Origin: Proteobacteria bacterium UBA5122
GTDB lineage: Bacteria > Pseudomonadota > Gammaproteobacteria > Tenderiales > Tenderiaceae
Reading direction: 5' to 3'
Assembly (NCBI GenBank): GCA_002415485.1
Contig: DHYU01000008.1
Coordinates: forward strand, 1-11,108
Length of the DNA: 11,108 bases
Positions 1-6,498 of this stretch are shown one piece after another (the first letter of the stretch is position 1; every line of letters begins with the position of its first letter). The position numbers and the translations under genes are program-made. Under the pieces are notes generated by a model that had not been told where the DNA came from, made no database searches, and worked only from the letters and a program-made list of their open reading frames with translations.

Positions 1-90
1 CTAGAAAAGTGGGGTCGATTCACTAACCGGAACACTGCTCCAATGTGTTGTATGGCTCGTGGAAGTTTACCTCATTGGGATATGAGCATT

Positions 91-126
91 AAAAAAAGCC
101 CTGTCACCGTCAAGTGCTCAGGGCTT
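91..126 (-). terminator. Intrinsic terminator of leuA
   Basis: Read on the minus strand, AGCCCTG (125-119) pairs with CAGGGCT (103-97), with extra CAC/GTG pairing inside the loop. A run of seven T residues (97-91) follows directly. It lies about 75 nt after the leuA stop codon and is a standard rho-independent terminator, so leuA appears to be transcribed alone rather than with leuCDB. Positions 1-90 beyond it show no gene, RNA or repeat that I can support. Confidence 0.85.
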
Positions 127-201
127 AGCGTACCGCTACTTAACCAGCAGCGAAAGCTCATATCATCTCAATCTAGCGCTACCGGAACCTATTACTGGTT
201 T

Positions 202-1893
202 TCACGACACCGCACACTGCGCAGCACCAACGGATATCACGCGCAATGCCTTACGATTCAACGCAGATACAACTGCCTTCAACGATGCACTGACGGTATC
301 CATATCCATTGCAGCACCTGCAATACGCTCGCCATCAATATTCAGCAGCATAAAGGCGGCGGCCTCTGACTGCACCCCTTCGCTCAGTGCATGCTCGTTA
401 TAATCCAACACATCTACGCTTTGGCCGCTGTGTTGTTGCCAGGCGTCGACCATCGCGGCGATGGCGCCTTCGCCTTGGCCTCGAATCGTGAACGATTCAT
501 CCTGGCACACCAAGTCGAGCTCGATGGTATCGAGATGGTCATGACAATCGAGACGATAACCATTGAGTCTGATCGGCGCCTCTGTCTGCACGAAGTGCTT
601 ACGAAATAACGCATAGATAGTTTCGCCATCCACAATACCGCCTTGTTGCTCGCTGACACGCTGCACATGCGTCGCAAGTTCTACCTGCATCCAGCGCGGC
701 AGATGCACGCCGTAATCACGCTCCAGCACAAACGCGACGCCGCCTTTGCCTGATTGACTGTTGACGCGAATAATCGCCTGATAGTCTCGCCCCAAGTCAC
801 GCGGATCGATCGGCAGATAGGCGACCTGCCACGACTCATCATTGCGCTGCTGTTTAAGGCACTTGCGAATCGCATCCTGATGACTGCCGGAGAAGGCGGT
901 GTATACGAGATCGCCCACCCAGGGGTGACGCGGCGCCAATGGAATCTGGGTGCAGTCGGTGACGATAACAACCATTTCATCGGGTCGTGACAGATCAAGC
1001 TCAGGGTCGATGCCCTGGCTATAGAGATTCATCGCCATGGTCACGATGTCCATGTTGCCCGTGCGCTCGCCGTTGCCGAGCAGGGTGCCTTCGATGCGAT
1101 CGGCCCCGGCCAACAGACCAAGCTCCGCCGCCGCCACCGCGCAACCACGATCGTTATGGGTGTGCAATGACACGATGATGCTGTCGCGCTGCTGCACGTG
1201 ACGACAAAAATACTCCACCTGATCGGCAAAGATGTTCGGTGTGCTCGACTCAACGGTGGCCGGCAGATTGATGATGCACTTGTTGGCAGGCGTCGGCTGC
1301 CAAACATTGATCACCGCGTTGCACACCTCGACCGCGTAATCCATCTCGGTGTTGGTAAAACTCTCGGGGGAATACTGGAACTGCCATTCGGTCTGCGGAT
1401 AACGACGCGCCTCTTCCTGCACCCAGCGCGCACCATTGATTGCAATTTGTTTGACGCCTTCACGATCGAGCTGGAATACGCGCTCACGCTGCACCGTAGA
1501 GGTCGAGTTGTATACGTGCACAATCGCACGCTTTGCGCCCGCGAGGGCCTCGTATGTTTTGGCAATCAATTCTTGCCGCGCCTGCACCAGCACCTGGATC
1601 TGCACATCGTCCGGCACCTGCTGCGCCTCGATCAACCAGCGCGTGAAGTCATAATCGGCCTGACTCGCCGCTGGAAAACCGATCTCAATCTGTTTGAATC
1701 CCATCTTCACCAGCAGCGCCCACATACGGCGCTTTTGCTCGACACTCATCGGTTCGATCAGGGCCTGATTGCCATCACGCAGATCCACACTGGCCCACAA
1801 AGGCGCCTGTTGAATCTGGCGATTGGGCCATTGGCGATCCACCAACGGCACAGCTGCCATCGGGCGATATTTGCGATGATCGAAACGAGACAT
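202..1893 (-). CDS. leuA: 2-isopropylmalate synthase, type 2 (long form)
   Basis: This enzyme catalyses the first committed step of leucine synthesis, condensing acetyl-CoA with 2-oxoisovalerate to give 2-isopropylmalate in the cytoplasm. The protein has 563 residues, the size of the long Pseudomonas/Mycobacterium-type LeuA. The N-terminal TIM barrel carries the catalytic motif DLRDGNQAL (about residues 37-45, with metal ligand D40). The second metal motif HTHNDRG is at 244-250 and GNGERTGNMD at about 273-282. The C-terminal part (about 440-555) matches the LeuA dimer/regulatory domain, which in this family binds leucine for feedback inhibition. The ATG at 1893 has a good AGGAG ribosome binding site 7 nt upstream. 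The gene stands alone between a terminator and a long structured leader, and is divergent from an Lrp-type regulator. Identification is firm; leucine feedback is known for the family, not shown here. Confidence 0.96.
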   Translation of the reverse strand: MSRFDHRKYRPMAAVPLVDRQWPNRQIQQAPLWASVDLRDGNQALIEPMSVEQKRRMWALLVKMGFKQIEIGFPAASQADYDFTRWLIEAQQVPDDVQIQVLVQARQELIAKTYEALAGAKRAIVHVYNSTSTVQRERVFQLDREGVKQIAINGARWVQEEARRYPQTEWQFQYSPESFTNTEMDYAVEVCNAVINVWQPTPANKCIINLPATVESSTPNIFADQVEYFCRHVQQRDSIIVSLHTHNDRGCAVAAAELGLLAGADRIEGTLLGNGERTGNMDIVTMAMNLYSQGIDPELDLSRPDEMVVIVTDCTQIPLAPRHPWVGDLVYTAFSGSHQDAIRKCLKQQRNDESWQVAYLPIDPRDLGRDYQAIIRVNSQSGKGGVAFVLERDYGVHLPRWMQVELATHVQRVSEQQGGIVDGETIYALFRKHFVQTEAPIRLNGYRLDCHDHLDTIELDLVCQDESFTIRGQGEGAIAAMVDAWQQHSGQSVDVLDYNEHALSEGVQSEAAAFMLLNIDGERIAGAAMDMDTVSASLKAVVSALNRKALRVISVGAAQCAVS

Positions 1894-1910
1894 GACGAAC
1901 TCCTGCGATG

Positions 1911-1943
1911 AATAAAAGATTGGGAGGAGGGCAACGCCCTCCT
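1911..1943 (-). terminator. Terminator-like hairpin in the leuA leader
   Basis: On the minus strand AGGAGGGC (1943-1936) and GCCCTCCT (1932-1925) form a perfect 8-bp GC-rich stem with a GTT loop. It is followed by CCCAATCTTTTATT. The T-rich stretch starts about five bases after the stem and is interrupted, so termination may be partial. The element ends about 17 nt before the leuA start codon, where an attenuator would sit. It could instead be an mRNA-stabilising hairpin. Confidence 0.45.
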
Positions 1944-1946
1944 GCC

Positions 1947-1991
1947 TCAGTGCCCAGCCCTGCCGTTGTCACGGGTAGTGATTTCAGCCAT
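1947..1991 (-). CDS. Possible 14-residue leader peptide upstream of leuA
   Basis: A short frame opens with ATG at 1991 and reads MAEITTRDNGRAGH before TGA (1949-1947), three bases before the terminator-like hairpin. AAGGA (1999-1995) could act as a ribosome binding site, but the 3-nt spacing is short. The frame stays open upstream to another ATG at 2030, which would give 27 residues. It holds one Ile and no Leu or Val, so it does not resemble a known leucine leader peptide. Its position makes translation-coupled control possible, but a chance ORF of this length is also likely. I do not recognise the peptide. Confidence 0.25.
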   Translation of the reverse strand: MAEITTRDNGRAGH

Positions 1992-2104
1992 GCATCCTTG
2001 TGGAATCCATGTTGGCTCAGGTCCCGGCATCGCTGATTGATGCCGCTTCAACTGCCCAGATACGGCAGATGCGAAAAGAATACGCCTCCTTCACGGATAT
2101 TTTC

Positions 2105-2132
2105 TTGCAAAATCACCCTTATTGACGATAAT
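2105..2132 (+). promoter_or_regulatory. Predicted promoter of the Lrp-family gene
   Basis: TTGCAA (2105-2110) and GATAAT (2127-2132) are separated by 16 nt and match sigma-70 -35 and -10 elements at 4 and 5 of 6 positions. Transcription would start near 2139, inside the inverted repeat at 2131-2153. Confidence 0.5.
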
Positions 2133-2153
2133 TGGGCAATTATATTGCCCAAT
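2131..2153. promoter_or_regulatory. Perfect 10-bp inverted repeat, probable operator
   Basis: ATTGGGCAAT and ATTGCCCAAT flank a TAT centre, giving a perfect 23-bp palindrome between divergent leuA and the Lrp/AsnC regulator. It overlaps the end of the regulator's -10 element and the whole leuA -10. Lrp/AsnC proteins typically bind AT-centred dyads near their own promoters, so an autoregulatory operator that also covers leuA is the natural reading. Binding itself is inferred. Confidence 0.6.
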
Positions 2154-2167
2154 AACAAGAAAAATTA
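2139..2167 (-). promoter_or_regulatory. Predicted leuA promoter
   Basis: The minus strand has a consensus TATAAT at 2144-2139, inside the palindrome. The region 17-18 nt upstream (TAATTT, 2167-2162) is a poor -35, which suggests dependence on an activator or on the AT-rich upstream DNA (2155-2172). The predicted start site is near 2132, so this transcript would overlap the first bases of the divergent regulator transcript. Confidence 0.45.
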
Positions 2168-2196
2168 AAACAACAAACCAATGAAGAGGAAAAACG

Positions 2197-2682
2197 ATGC
2201 AGTTTGATCGCTACGACCAGAAAATCCTCCACATCCTGCAACGGGAGGGCCACATCAGTAACCAGGCCCTGGCAGAACGCATCGGCCTCTCACCCTCGCC
2301 GTGTCTGCGCCGGGTCAAGGCGCTGGAAGACAGCGGCATCATCCAAGGCTATCGTGCCGTACTTGATGCAAAGAAACTGGGATTGAGCCTGATGGCCCTG
2401 ATTCACATCTCAATGGATCGCCACACCCCGGAACGCTTCGCCAACTTTGAGCGCGAGGTTGAACAAATGGATGAGGTGCTGGAATGTTTGCTGATCACCG
2501 GCCAGAGTGCTGACTATCAGCTGAAGGTCATTGTGGAAGACATGGATGCGTATCAGTTATTACTCTTAAACAAGATCACGCGCATCGAGGGTGTGAGCGG
2601 CGTGCACTCCAGCTTTGTCTTGCGCCGCATCATTGATCGCACCGCAGTCCCACTCCAACATGCGATCACAGGCAATTCATGA
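2197..2682 (+). CDS. Lrp/AsnC-family transcriptional regulator
   Basis: The protein has 161 residues, usual for the family. The N-terminal winged helix-turn-helix (about 1-60) contains the characteristic ALAERIGLSPSPCLRRV stretch followed by ALEDSGIIQGYRAVLD. The C-terminal half (about 65-150) fits the RAM ligand-binding and oligomerisation domain. GAGGA about 8 nt before the ATG supports the start. The gene is divergent from leuA, and a perfect palindrome covers both promoters, so autoregulation and control of leuA, possibly with leucine or another amino acid as effector, is a reasonable inference. It could be a global Lrp or a local AsnC/BkdR-like regulator; sequence alone does not settle this. 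Its stop codon is only 2 nt from the stop of the convergent gene. Confidence 0.93.
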   Translation: MQFDRYDQKILHILQREGHISNQALAERIGLSPSPCLRRVKALEDSGIIQGYRAVLDAKKLGLSLMALIHISMDRHTPERFANFEREVEQMDEVLECLLITGQSADYQLKVIVEDMDAYQLLLLNKITRIEGVSGVHSSFVLRRIIDRTAVPLQHAITGNS

Positions 2683-2684
2683 CA

Positions 2685-3473
2685 TCACATGAAGAAAATA
2701 TCGTATAGCGACAGCAATACTGCGATGACGATCAAGATGACGATATACCATTCAGCACGCATGCTGCGCTGCCCCATCAATAGGCCCAGCAGTGTTTCCG
2801 CCGTCTTCGAAATCAATTCGGCTTTGCGCTCGAGAGCCAAGTGACGCTCCCTGATTTCGAATTCATCTTCCAAACGGGCAAAGAGCTTTTCAAACTCCGG
2901 CTGCTCCCACAGCAGTTCTGGCTTTTCCGAGATCTCCAAACGCCCGACCATGCGCCCCTGGATCGCCAGGGTTTGCCCAATGTGTTTGATCAACTCACGA
3001 CTTTGATGACCGGTACGACCACTGCGCTGCAGCTCCAGGGCCAACGGGTCAATACGATCAAAACTCTGCGCCAGTTCTTTTTCGTAATATTCGAGCACCA
3101 GACTCTTGGCCATAACATCGGCCACCAATTGCAGGCGCTCTGGCGTATACGCCTGCAAATACAATTGCTGCTGCGTAATACCATCGGGCTTGCCGCCCTG
3201 GATGCGTATAGTTTCCATCAACCTGTCAGCATACTGCTCAACGATATAAGGCGTAAGTTGCAGACTCAGCTCAGCGATGTCCTGCTCATCCAAACCAAAA
3301 CTGACGACCACACCATAACGAAACACCACGACATACTTATGCTCACGCCATTCAAACAAGGCTGGCGACCCAGCGATGTGTCGCCCCAGCTCAAGATGGC
3401 GTAACTCCAGACGCTGCCCCAGAAACAGCGCATGCACATCGAGTTCTTCAGACAAGGTGGTCAGTGCGTCCAT
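2685..3473 (-). CDS. DUF155/RMD1-family membrane-anchored protein (second of a tandem pair)
   Basis: This 262-residue protein belongs, by my reading, to the RMD1/DUF155 family (yeast Rmd1, human RMND1, bacterial YagE-like proteins). Typical features are FRYGVVVSF near the N-terminus, a middle RLQLVADVMAKSLVLEYYE segment, EKPELLWEQPE and a charged helix before one C-terminal hydrophobic segment (about residues 242-261, starting WYIVILIVIAV). The topology is a cytoplasmic domain with a C-terminal membrane anchor. The bacterial function is unknown; the eukaryotic members act in mitochondria. The frame is open further upstream, but that part lies antisense-free over the paralog in another frame. 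The ATG at 3473 has GAGGG overlapping the previous gene's stop and gives exactly the paralog's length. The 8-nt gap indicates an operon with probable translational coupling. Confidence 0.88.
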   Translation of the reverse strand: MDALTTLSEELDVHALFLGQRLELRHLELGRHIAGSPALFEWREHKYVVVFRYGVVVSFGLDEQDIAELSLQLTPYIVEQYADRLMETIRIQGGKPDGITQQQLYLQAYTPERLQLVADVMAKSLVLEYYEKELAQSFDRIDPLALELQRSGRTGHQSRELIKHIGQTLAIQGRMVGRLEISEKPELLWEQPEFEKLFARLEDEFEIRERHLALERKAELISKTAETLLGLLMGQRSMRAEWYIVILIVIAVLLSLYDIFFM

Positions 3474-3481
3474 CACATCCC

Positions 3482-4270
3482 TCAATGCGGCAAGGCAATG
3501 ACTTCGTACAACATGATGACGACCTCGATCACGATCAGGATCACGATGTACCACTCCACATGCAGCATACGTTTGTTGGTCAACATGCCGAGCAGGGTTT
3601 CCGCCGTATGCGAGACCAGCGCCAGCTTGCGCTCCAGCGCCGCATGACGCTCGCCGATTTCGTATTCGTCTTCGAGCCGCAGATAGAGGCGTTGCATCTC
3701 CGGGTATTCCCACAACAGATCCGGCTTCTCGGTCACTTCCACCCGCCCGACCATTTTCGCCTGCACCGCCAGCGTCGCGCCGATATGACGCATCAATTCA
3801 CGACGCTTATGACCGGCGCGGCCAAATCGTTGCAACTCATTGGCCAGCGGCTCGATACGATCAAAGCTGACGGCAATATTTGATTCGTAATGCTCCAGCA
3901 CCACCGACTTGGCCAGACTGTCCGCCACCAGTTGCAGGCGAGGCAATGAAAAATCCTGCAGACGCAGGCCGTTGGCGCCCATGCCCTCAGGCCCCGAATC
4001 GATCACCAGCGCCAATGTTTCGGCCACCGGCTCATCAAAGGCATCGCTGACAAATGCCCGCAGCGCCTTGATAAAGGCCGCCTCTTCGATGGCATTGAGT
4101 TGAAACAAGACCACCACCCCGTAGCGGAACAACACCGCGGCCCCGGCCGCACCGGCCGTGATCATCAGCGGAGCTTCGGCCAGCGAGGCGCCCCGCTCCA
4201 GCGCCCGCAGCTCTATCCGCTGCCCGACAAAGAGCGCCCGTGCTGTTAATTGTTTATGGTGATCAAACAC
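3482..4270 (-). CDS. DUF155/RMD1-family membrane-anchored protein (first of a tandem pair)
   Basis: This protein of 262 residues is clearly paralogous to its downstream neighbour: the C-terminal halves look roughly 60% identical by eye, with shared LQLVAD, SFDRI, EKP-LLWE, TAETLLG and EWYIVILIVI blocks. Near the N-terminus it has LFRYGVVVLFQL; the single membrane segment is at about 240-258. The start codon is GTG (4270), with AGAGGG about 8 nt upstream; no in-frame ATG fits better. The pair probably arose by tandem duplication and may form a hetero-oligomer at the membrane. Function is unknown in bacteria, and the neighbours (a regulator, a chemoreceptor) do not define one. No convincing promoter was found upstream. 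Confidence 0.88.
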   Translation of the reverse strand: MFDHHKQLTARALFVGQRIELRALERGASLAEAPLMITAGAAGAAVLFRYGVVVLFQLNAIEEAAFIKALRAFVSDAFDEPVAETLALVIDSGPEGMGANGLRLQDFSLPRLQLVADSLAKSVVLEHYESNIAVSFDRIEPLANELQRFGRAGHKRRELMRHIGATLAVQAKMVGRVEVTEKPDLLWEYPEMQRLYLRLEDEYEIGERHAALERKLALVSHTAETLLGMLTNKRMLHVEWYIVILIVIEVVIMLYEVIALPH

Positions 4271-4840
4271 CCGACATCCCTCTGCCTCATCCCTGCGCTC
4301 GCCACCATTCTCCGACCGTCAGATGTACGACCTGGCAAATGGCAATTCAATTCTGTATCGGCAACTGACACCGCAGCTGTTAACGGGCTTCCTTCTGCCA
4401 GCCCCCATCTTTGAAGAATACGGCCTTTATTCACGCCAGTCCCACCGCCGGTTCGATAGCCGCGGTCATGGTCGCGCTGGTCGCACAGCACGGCTGTGGA
4501 GTACCTGCTCGCGACGGGCGCCCTCAACGGCAACATGCAAATCCTTGCCGGTGTGTTCCGGCGCGACAAATTCATCACGTCGCCAGCAGTCAAGCTGCTG
4601 GCGGCATCTTGAATACCGTCTCTTTCGGCACACCTTCCAGACCTTGCTACATCGCAAGATAAGCATTTTGTTGATCCATCTCCTCAAGAAATCATCACTA
4701 AATACGATGTATTTTGGGGGTCAGTAGTAATATTTCATGTGCTGCTAGGCACATACACGCAAAACATTAGTCTTACCAGAAGCTAGCGAAGGGAGCAGTA
4801 CCAGTTACAAACACCGGCAATTCAATGGAGAGTGCGGGGA
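4271..4840. other. Gene-poor stretch of about 570 nt, possible decayed coding remnant
   Basis: No complete gene is convincing here. Several overlapping frames of 70-130 codons exist on both strands, but none resembles a protein I know or has a good ribosome binding site. On the plus strand, frame 4411-4495 reads protein-like text (HASPTAGSIAAVMVALVAQH). After a shift of one base near 4495, the next frame reads EYLLATGALNGNMQILAG and on to TGA near 4611. This pattern could be a frameshifted gene fragment, or chance in GC-rich DNA. After 4680 the DNA becomes AT-richer and should hold the promoter of the chemoreceptor gene, though no clear sigma-70 or FliA-type site was found. Confidence 0.3.
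4581..4603. repeat. Perfect 9-bp stem hairpin
   Basis: CGCCAGCAG (4581-4589) and CTGCTGGCG (4595-4603) are perfect complements around a TCAAG loop. No T run follows on either strand, so it is not a standard intrinsic terminator. It may be an RNA structure in a leader or remnant gene. Confidence 0.5.
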
Positions 4841-6391
4841 ATGAAGATCAATTTACCGGTTACAGGCAACGAACGCAGATTCGACGAGTCGGCACGAATT
4901 ATTTCGACTACCGATCCCAAAGGGATCATCACCGGTTACAACCAGACATTCTTCGACATCAGCGGATTCGACGCCAACGAACTCGATCATAAGAACCACA
5001 ATGTCGTCCGCCACCCTGAGATGCCGCCCGCCGCCTTCGCCGGCCTGTGGCAAACCGTCAAACAGGGCAAATCCTGGATGGGTATCGTCAAAAACCGCTG
5101 CAAAAACGGTGATCACTATTGGGTCGACGCCTTTGTCACACCCATCACCGACGGCAATCAAACCATTGAGTACCAATCCGTACGCAGCAAACCCTGTGCC
5201 GAACGTGTCGCGCGTGCCGAGCAGGCCTATCAACGCATCAATGCGGGTAAAAAACCGTTTCGCAAAGGGGCCTCGCTGCTCACCCGGCTGATGCTGTGTT
5301 ATCTCGGCGCCTTGACCATTCCCTTGGCCGTTGAATTGGTCGCGCCACAATTTGAGATGATCGCCCTCATAGCCTCCTTCGGCATCGCCGCTGGACTGTT
5401 TTATTGGCAGATGGCACCTGTCAGACAGATGGCGACCGAATCCAAACACACTGCCGAAGACCCCTTGATGCAATACGTCTATACCGGCCGCACCGATGAG
5501 CTTGGCCAAATCCAGCTCTCAAGCAAGATGTATGCATCTCAATTGGACGCAGTCGTTTCACGTCTCAATTACGCCACTGATGCCTTGGAAGTCTCTGCCA
5601 AGGAATCATCGCAAATTGCACAAAAAGCCGGCGACTGCATCCGCCAGCAACAAAACGCCACCCAGGAAATCAACACATCGATGACCGAAATGAGCGCCAG
5701 CATTCAGCAAGTGGCACAAAATGCCACCGAGACCGCTCAGTCCGCCCGCGAAGCCAATATTGAGGCTGAAAGCAGCCGTGACTCGGTCATCAATACCGTC
5801 GAATCGATCAACGAACTGGGTGAAGACATCGTGGCCGCCGCCGGCATCATCGAGCGCCTAGCCAAAGAAAGCCAATCCATCAGCGGCGTGCTTGATGTGA
5901 TCCGCGAAGTCGCCGAACAAACCAATATGCTGGCGCTCAATGCCGCGATTGAGGCCGCCCGTGCCGGCGAACAAGGGCGAGGTTTTTCCGTCGTCGCCGA
6001 CGAGGTGCGCGCACTCGCCGGCCGCACCCAGAAATCCATTCAGGAGATCGAGAAGATGGTCTCCAGTATTCAAAAACGCGCCAATGAAGGCACCGAGGCC
6101 ATGCAATCCAGCTGTGAAAAAGTCCGCAACACCTGTGAACAAACCCAGGCAATCACAGTGTTCCTCGACCAGATCTCACACACCATACAGACCATCGACG
6201 ACATGACGGCGCAGATCGCCGCTGCGACCGAACAACAACAGATCAGCGCCGAGCACATCCGCAACAACGTCGAGGCGCTGTATGGCCAGACCCTGCAAGC
6301 GGTTGAGGTCGCGGGTGATAACGACCTGGTCAGCCAGAACCTGGCGCAACACACACAACAGCTCAAGACCCTGGTGCGACAATTCCAATAA
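4841..6391 (+). CDS. aer: Aer-type PAS methyl-accepting chemotaxis (aerotaxis) receptor
   Basis: The protein has 516 residues from ATG 4841, preceded by GGAG at 4827-4830; an in-frame GTG at 4832 lies almost on that site and is less likely. The N-terminal PAS domain (about 20-110) matches E. coli Aer closely: NHNVVRHPEMPPAAFAGLW and GIVKNRCKNGDHYWV. It has Arg57-His58 at the positions that bind FAD in Aer, so it probably senses redox state or oxygen through FAD. Hydrophobic segments lie at about 150-193. A HAMP-like linker with DELGQIQ follows, then a long coiled coil. The hairpin tip includes EQTNMLALNAAIEAARAGEQ and GRGFSVVADEVRALAGRTQ, which bind CheA and CheW. It is cytoplasmic and membrane-bound, signalling to the flagellar motor or possibly a pilus system. 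No che genes are adjacent. Confidence 0.93.
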   Translation: MKINLPVTGNERRFDESARIISTTDPKGIITGYNQTFFDISGFDANELDHKNHNVVRHPEMPPAAFAGLWQTVKQGKSWMGIVKNRCKNGDHYWVDAFVTPITDGNQTIEYQSVRSKPCAERVARAEQAYQRINAGKKPFRKGASLLTRLMLCYLGALTIPLAVELVAPQFEMIALIASFGIAAGLFYWQMAPVRQMATESKHTAEDPLMQYVYTGRTDELGQIQLSSKMYASQLDAVVSRLNYATDALEVSAKESSQIAQKAGDCIRQQQNATQEINTSMTEMSASIQQVAQNATETAQSAREANIEAESSRDSVINTVESINELGEDIVAAAGIIERLAKESQSISGVLDVIREVAEQTNMLALNAAIEAARAGEQGRGFSVVADEVRALAGRTQKSIQEIEKMVSSIQKRANEGTEAMQSSCEKVRNTCEQTQAITVFLDQISHTIQTIDDMTAQIAAATEQQQISAEHIRNNVEALYGQTLQAVEVAGDNDLVSQNLAQHTQQLKTLVRQFQ

Positions 6392-6433
6392 CCGAACGGC
6401 ACAGACTCACAGCACCGTCCTGCGTATATGGGG

Positions 6434-6475
6434 TAAAATAGGCCCCTTTTCATGTATCGCCCATTTTCATGGGCG
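6434..6475 (+). promoter_or_regulatory. Possible rnd promoter and leader hairpin
   Basis: TAAAAT (6434-6439) could be a -10 element, but no good -35 lies at the right distance. Just downstream, CGCCCAT (6458-6464) and ATGGGCG (6469-6475) form a 7-bp stem with a TTTC loop, ending 23 nt before the rnd start codon. The GGGG...CCCCTTTT around 6430-6450 could also act as a weak terminator for the chemoreceptor gene. Confidence 0.3.
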
Positions 6476-6498
6476 CCCCAAAGACGCGGAACCTCCTC

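Larger units (their letters stand above)
1894..2132 (-). promoter_or_regulatory. Long structured leader of leuA, possible attenuator
   Basis: The predicted leuA start site (about 2132) leaves a leader of about 240 nt. On the minus strand I see these hairpins: CTGCC (2068-2064) with GGCAG (2056-2052); CGGCATC (2045-2039) with GATGCCG (2031-2025); AGCCA (2017-2013) with TGGCT (1990-1986); CCGT (1974-1971) with ACGG (1966-1963); and the terminator-like stem 1943-1925. CTGCCGT (2068-2062) could instead pair over a distance with ACGGCAG (1966-1960), which would disrupt two local hairpins, so exclusive structures are possible. No run of Leu codons is present, so this is not a classical leuL-type leader. 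The regulatory role is inferred; the complementarities are visible. Confidence 0.4.

Noticed and set aside
1198..1911. Plus-strand open frame of 237 codons over leuA
   Set aside because: It is antisense to a firmly identified enzyme gene and is best explained as a codon-bias shadow.
3474..3713. Longer 342-codon version of the second rmd1 gene
   Set aside because: The extra 80 residues overlap the end of the paralog in another frame, look non-native (Arg/Gly/Ala-rich), and the ATG at 3473 has a better ribosome binding site and matches the paralog's length.
4736..4830. Possible c-di-GMP riboswitch upstream of the chemoreceptor
   Set aside because: ACACGCAAAAC and a hairpin (ATGTGC/GCACAT, 4737-4754) recall parts of GEMM-I RNAs, but the paired GGGCAAA element and the conserved second helix are missing.
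4853..5509. Minus-strand open frame of 218 codons over the chemoreceptor
   Set aside because: It is a shadow of the PAS and membrane region of aer; no start signal or known domain.
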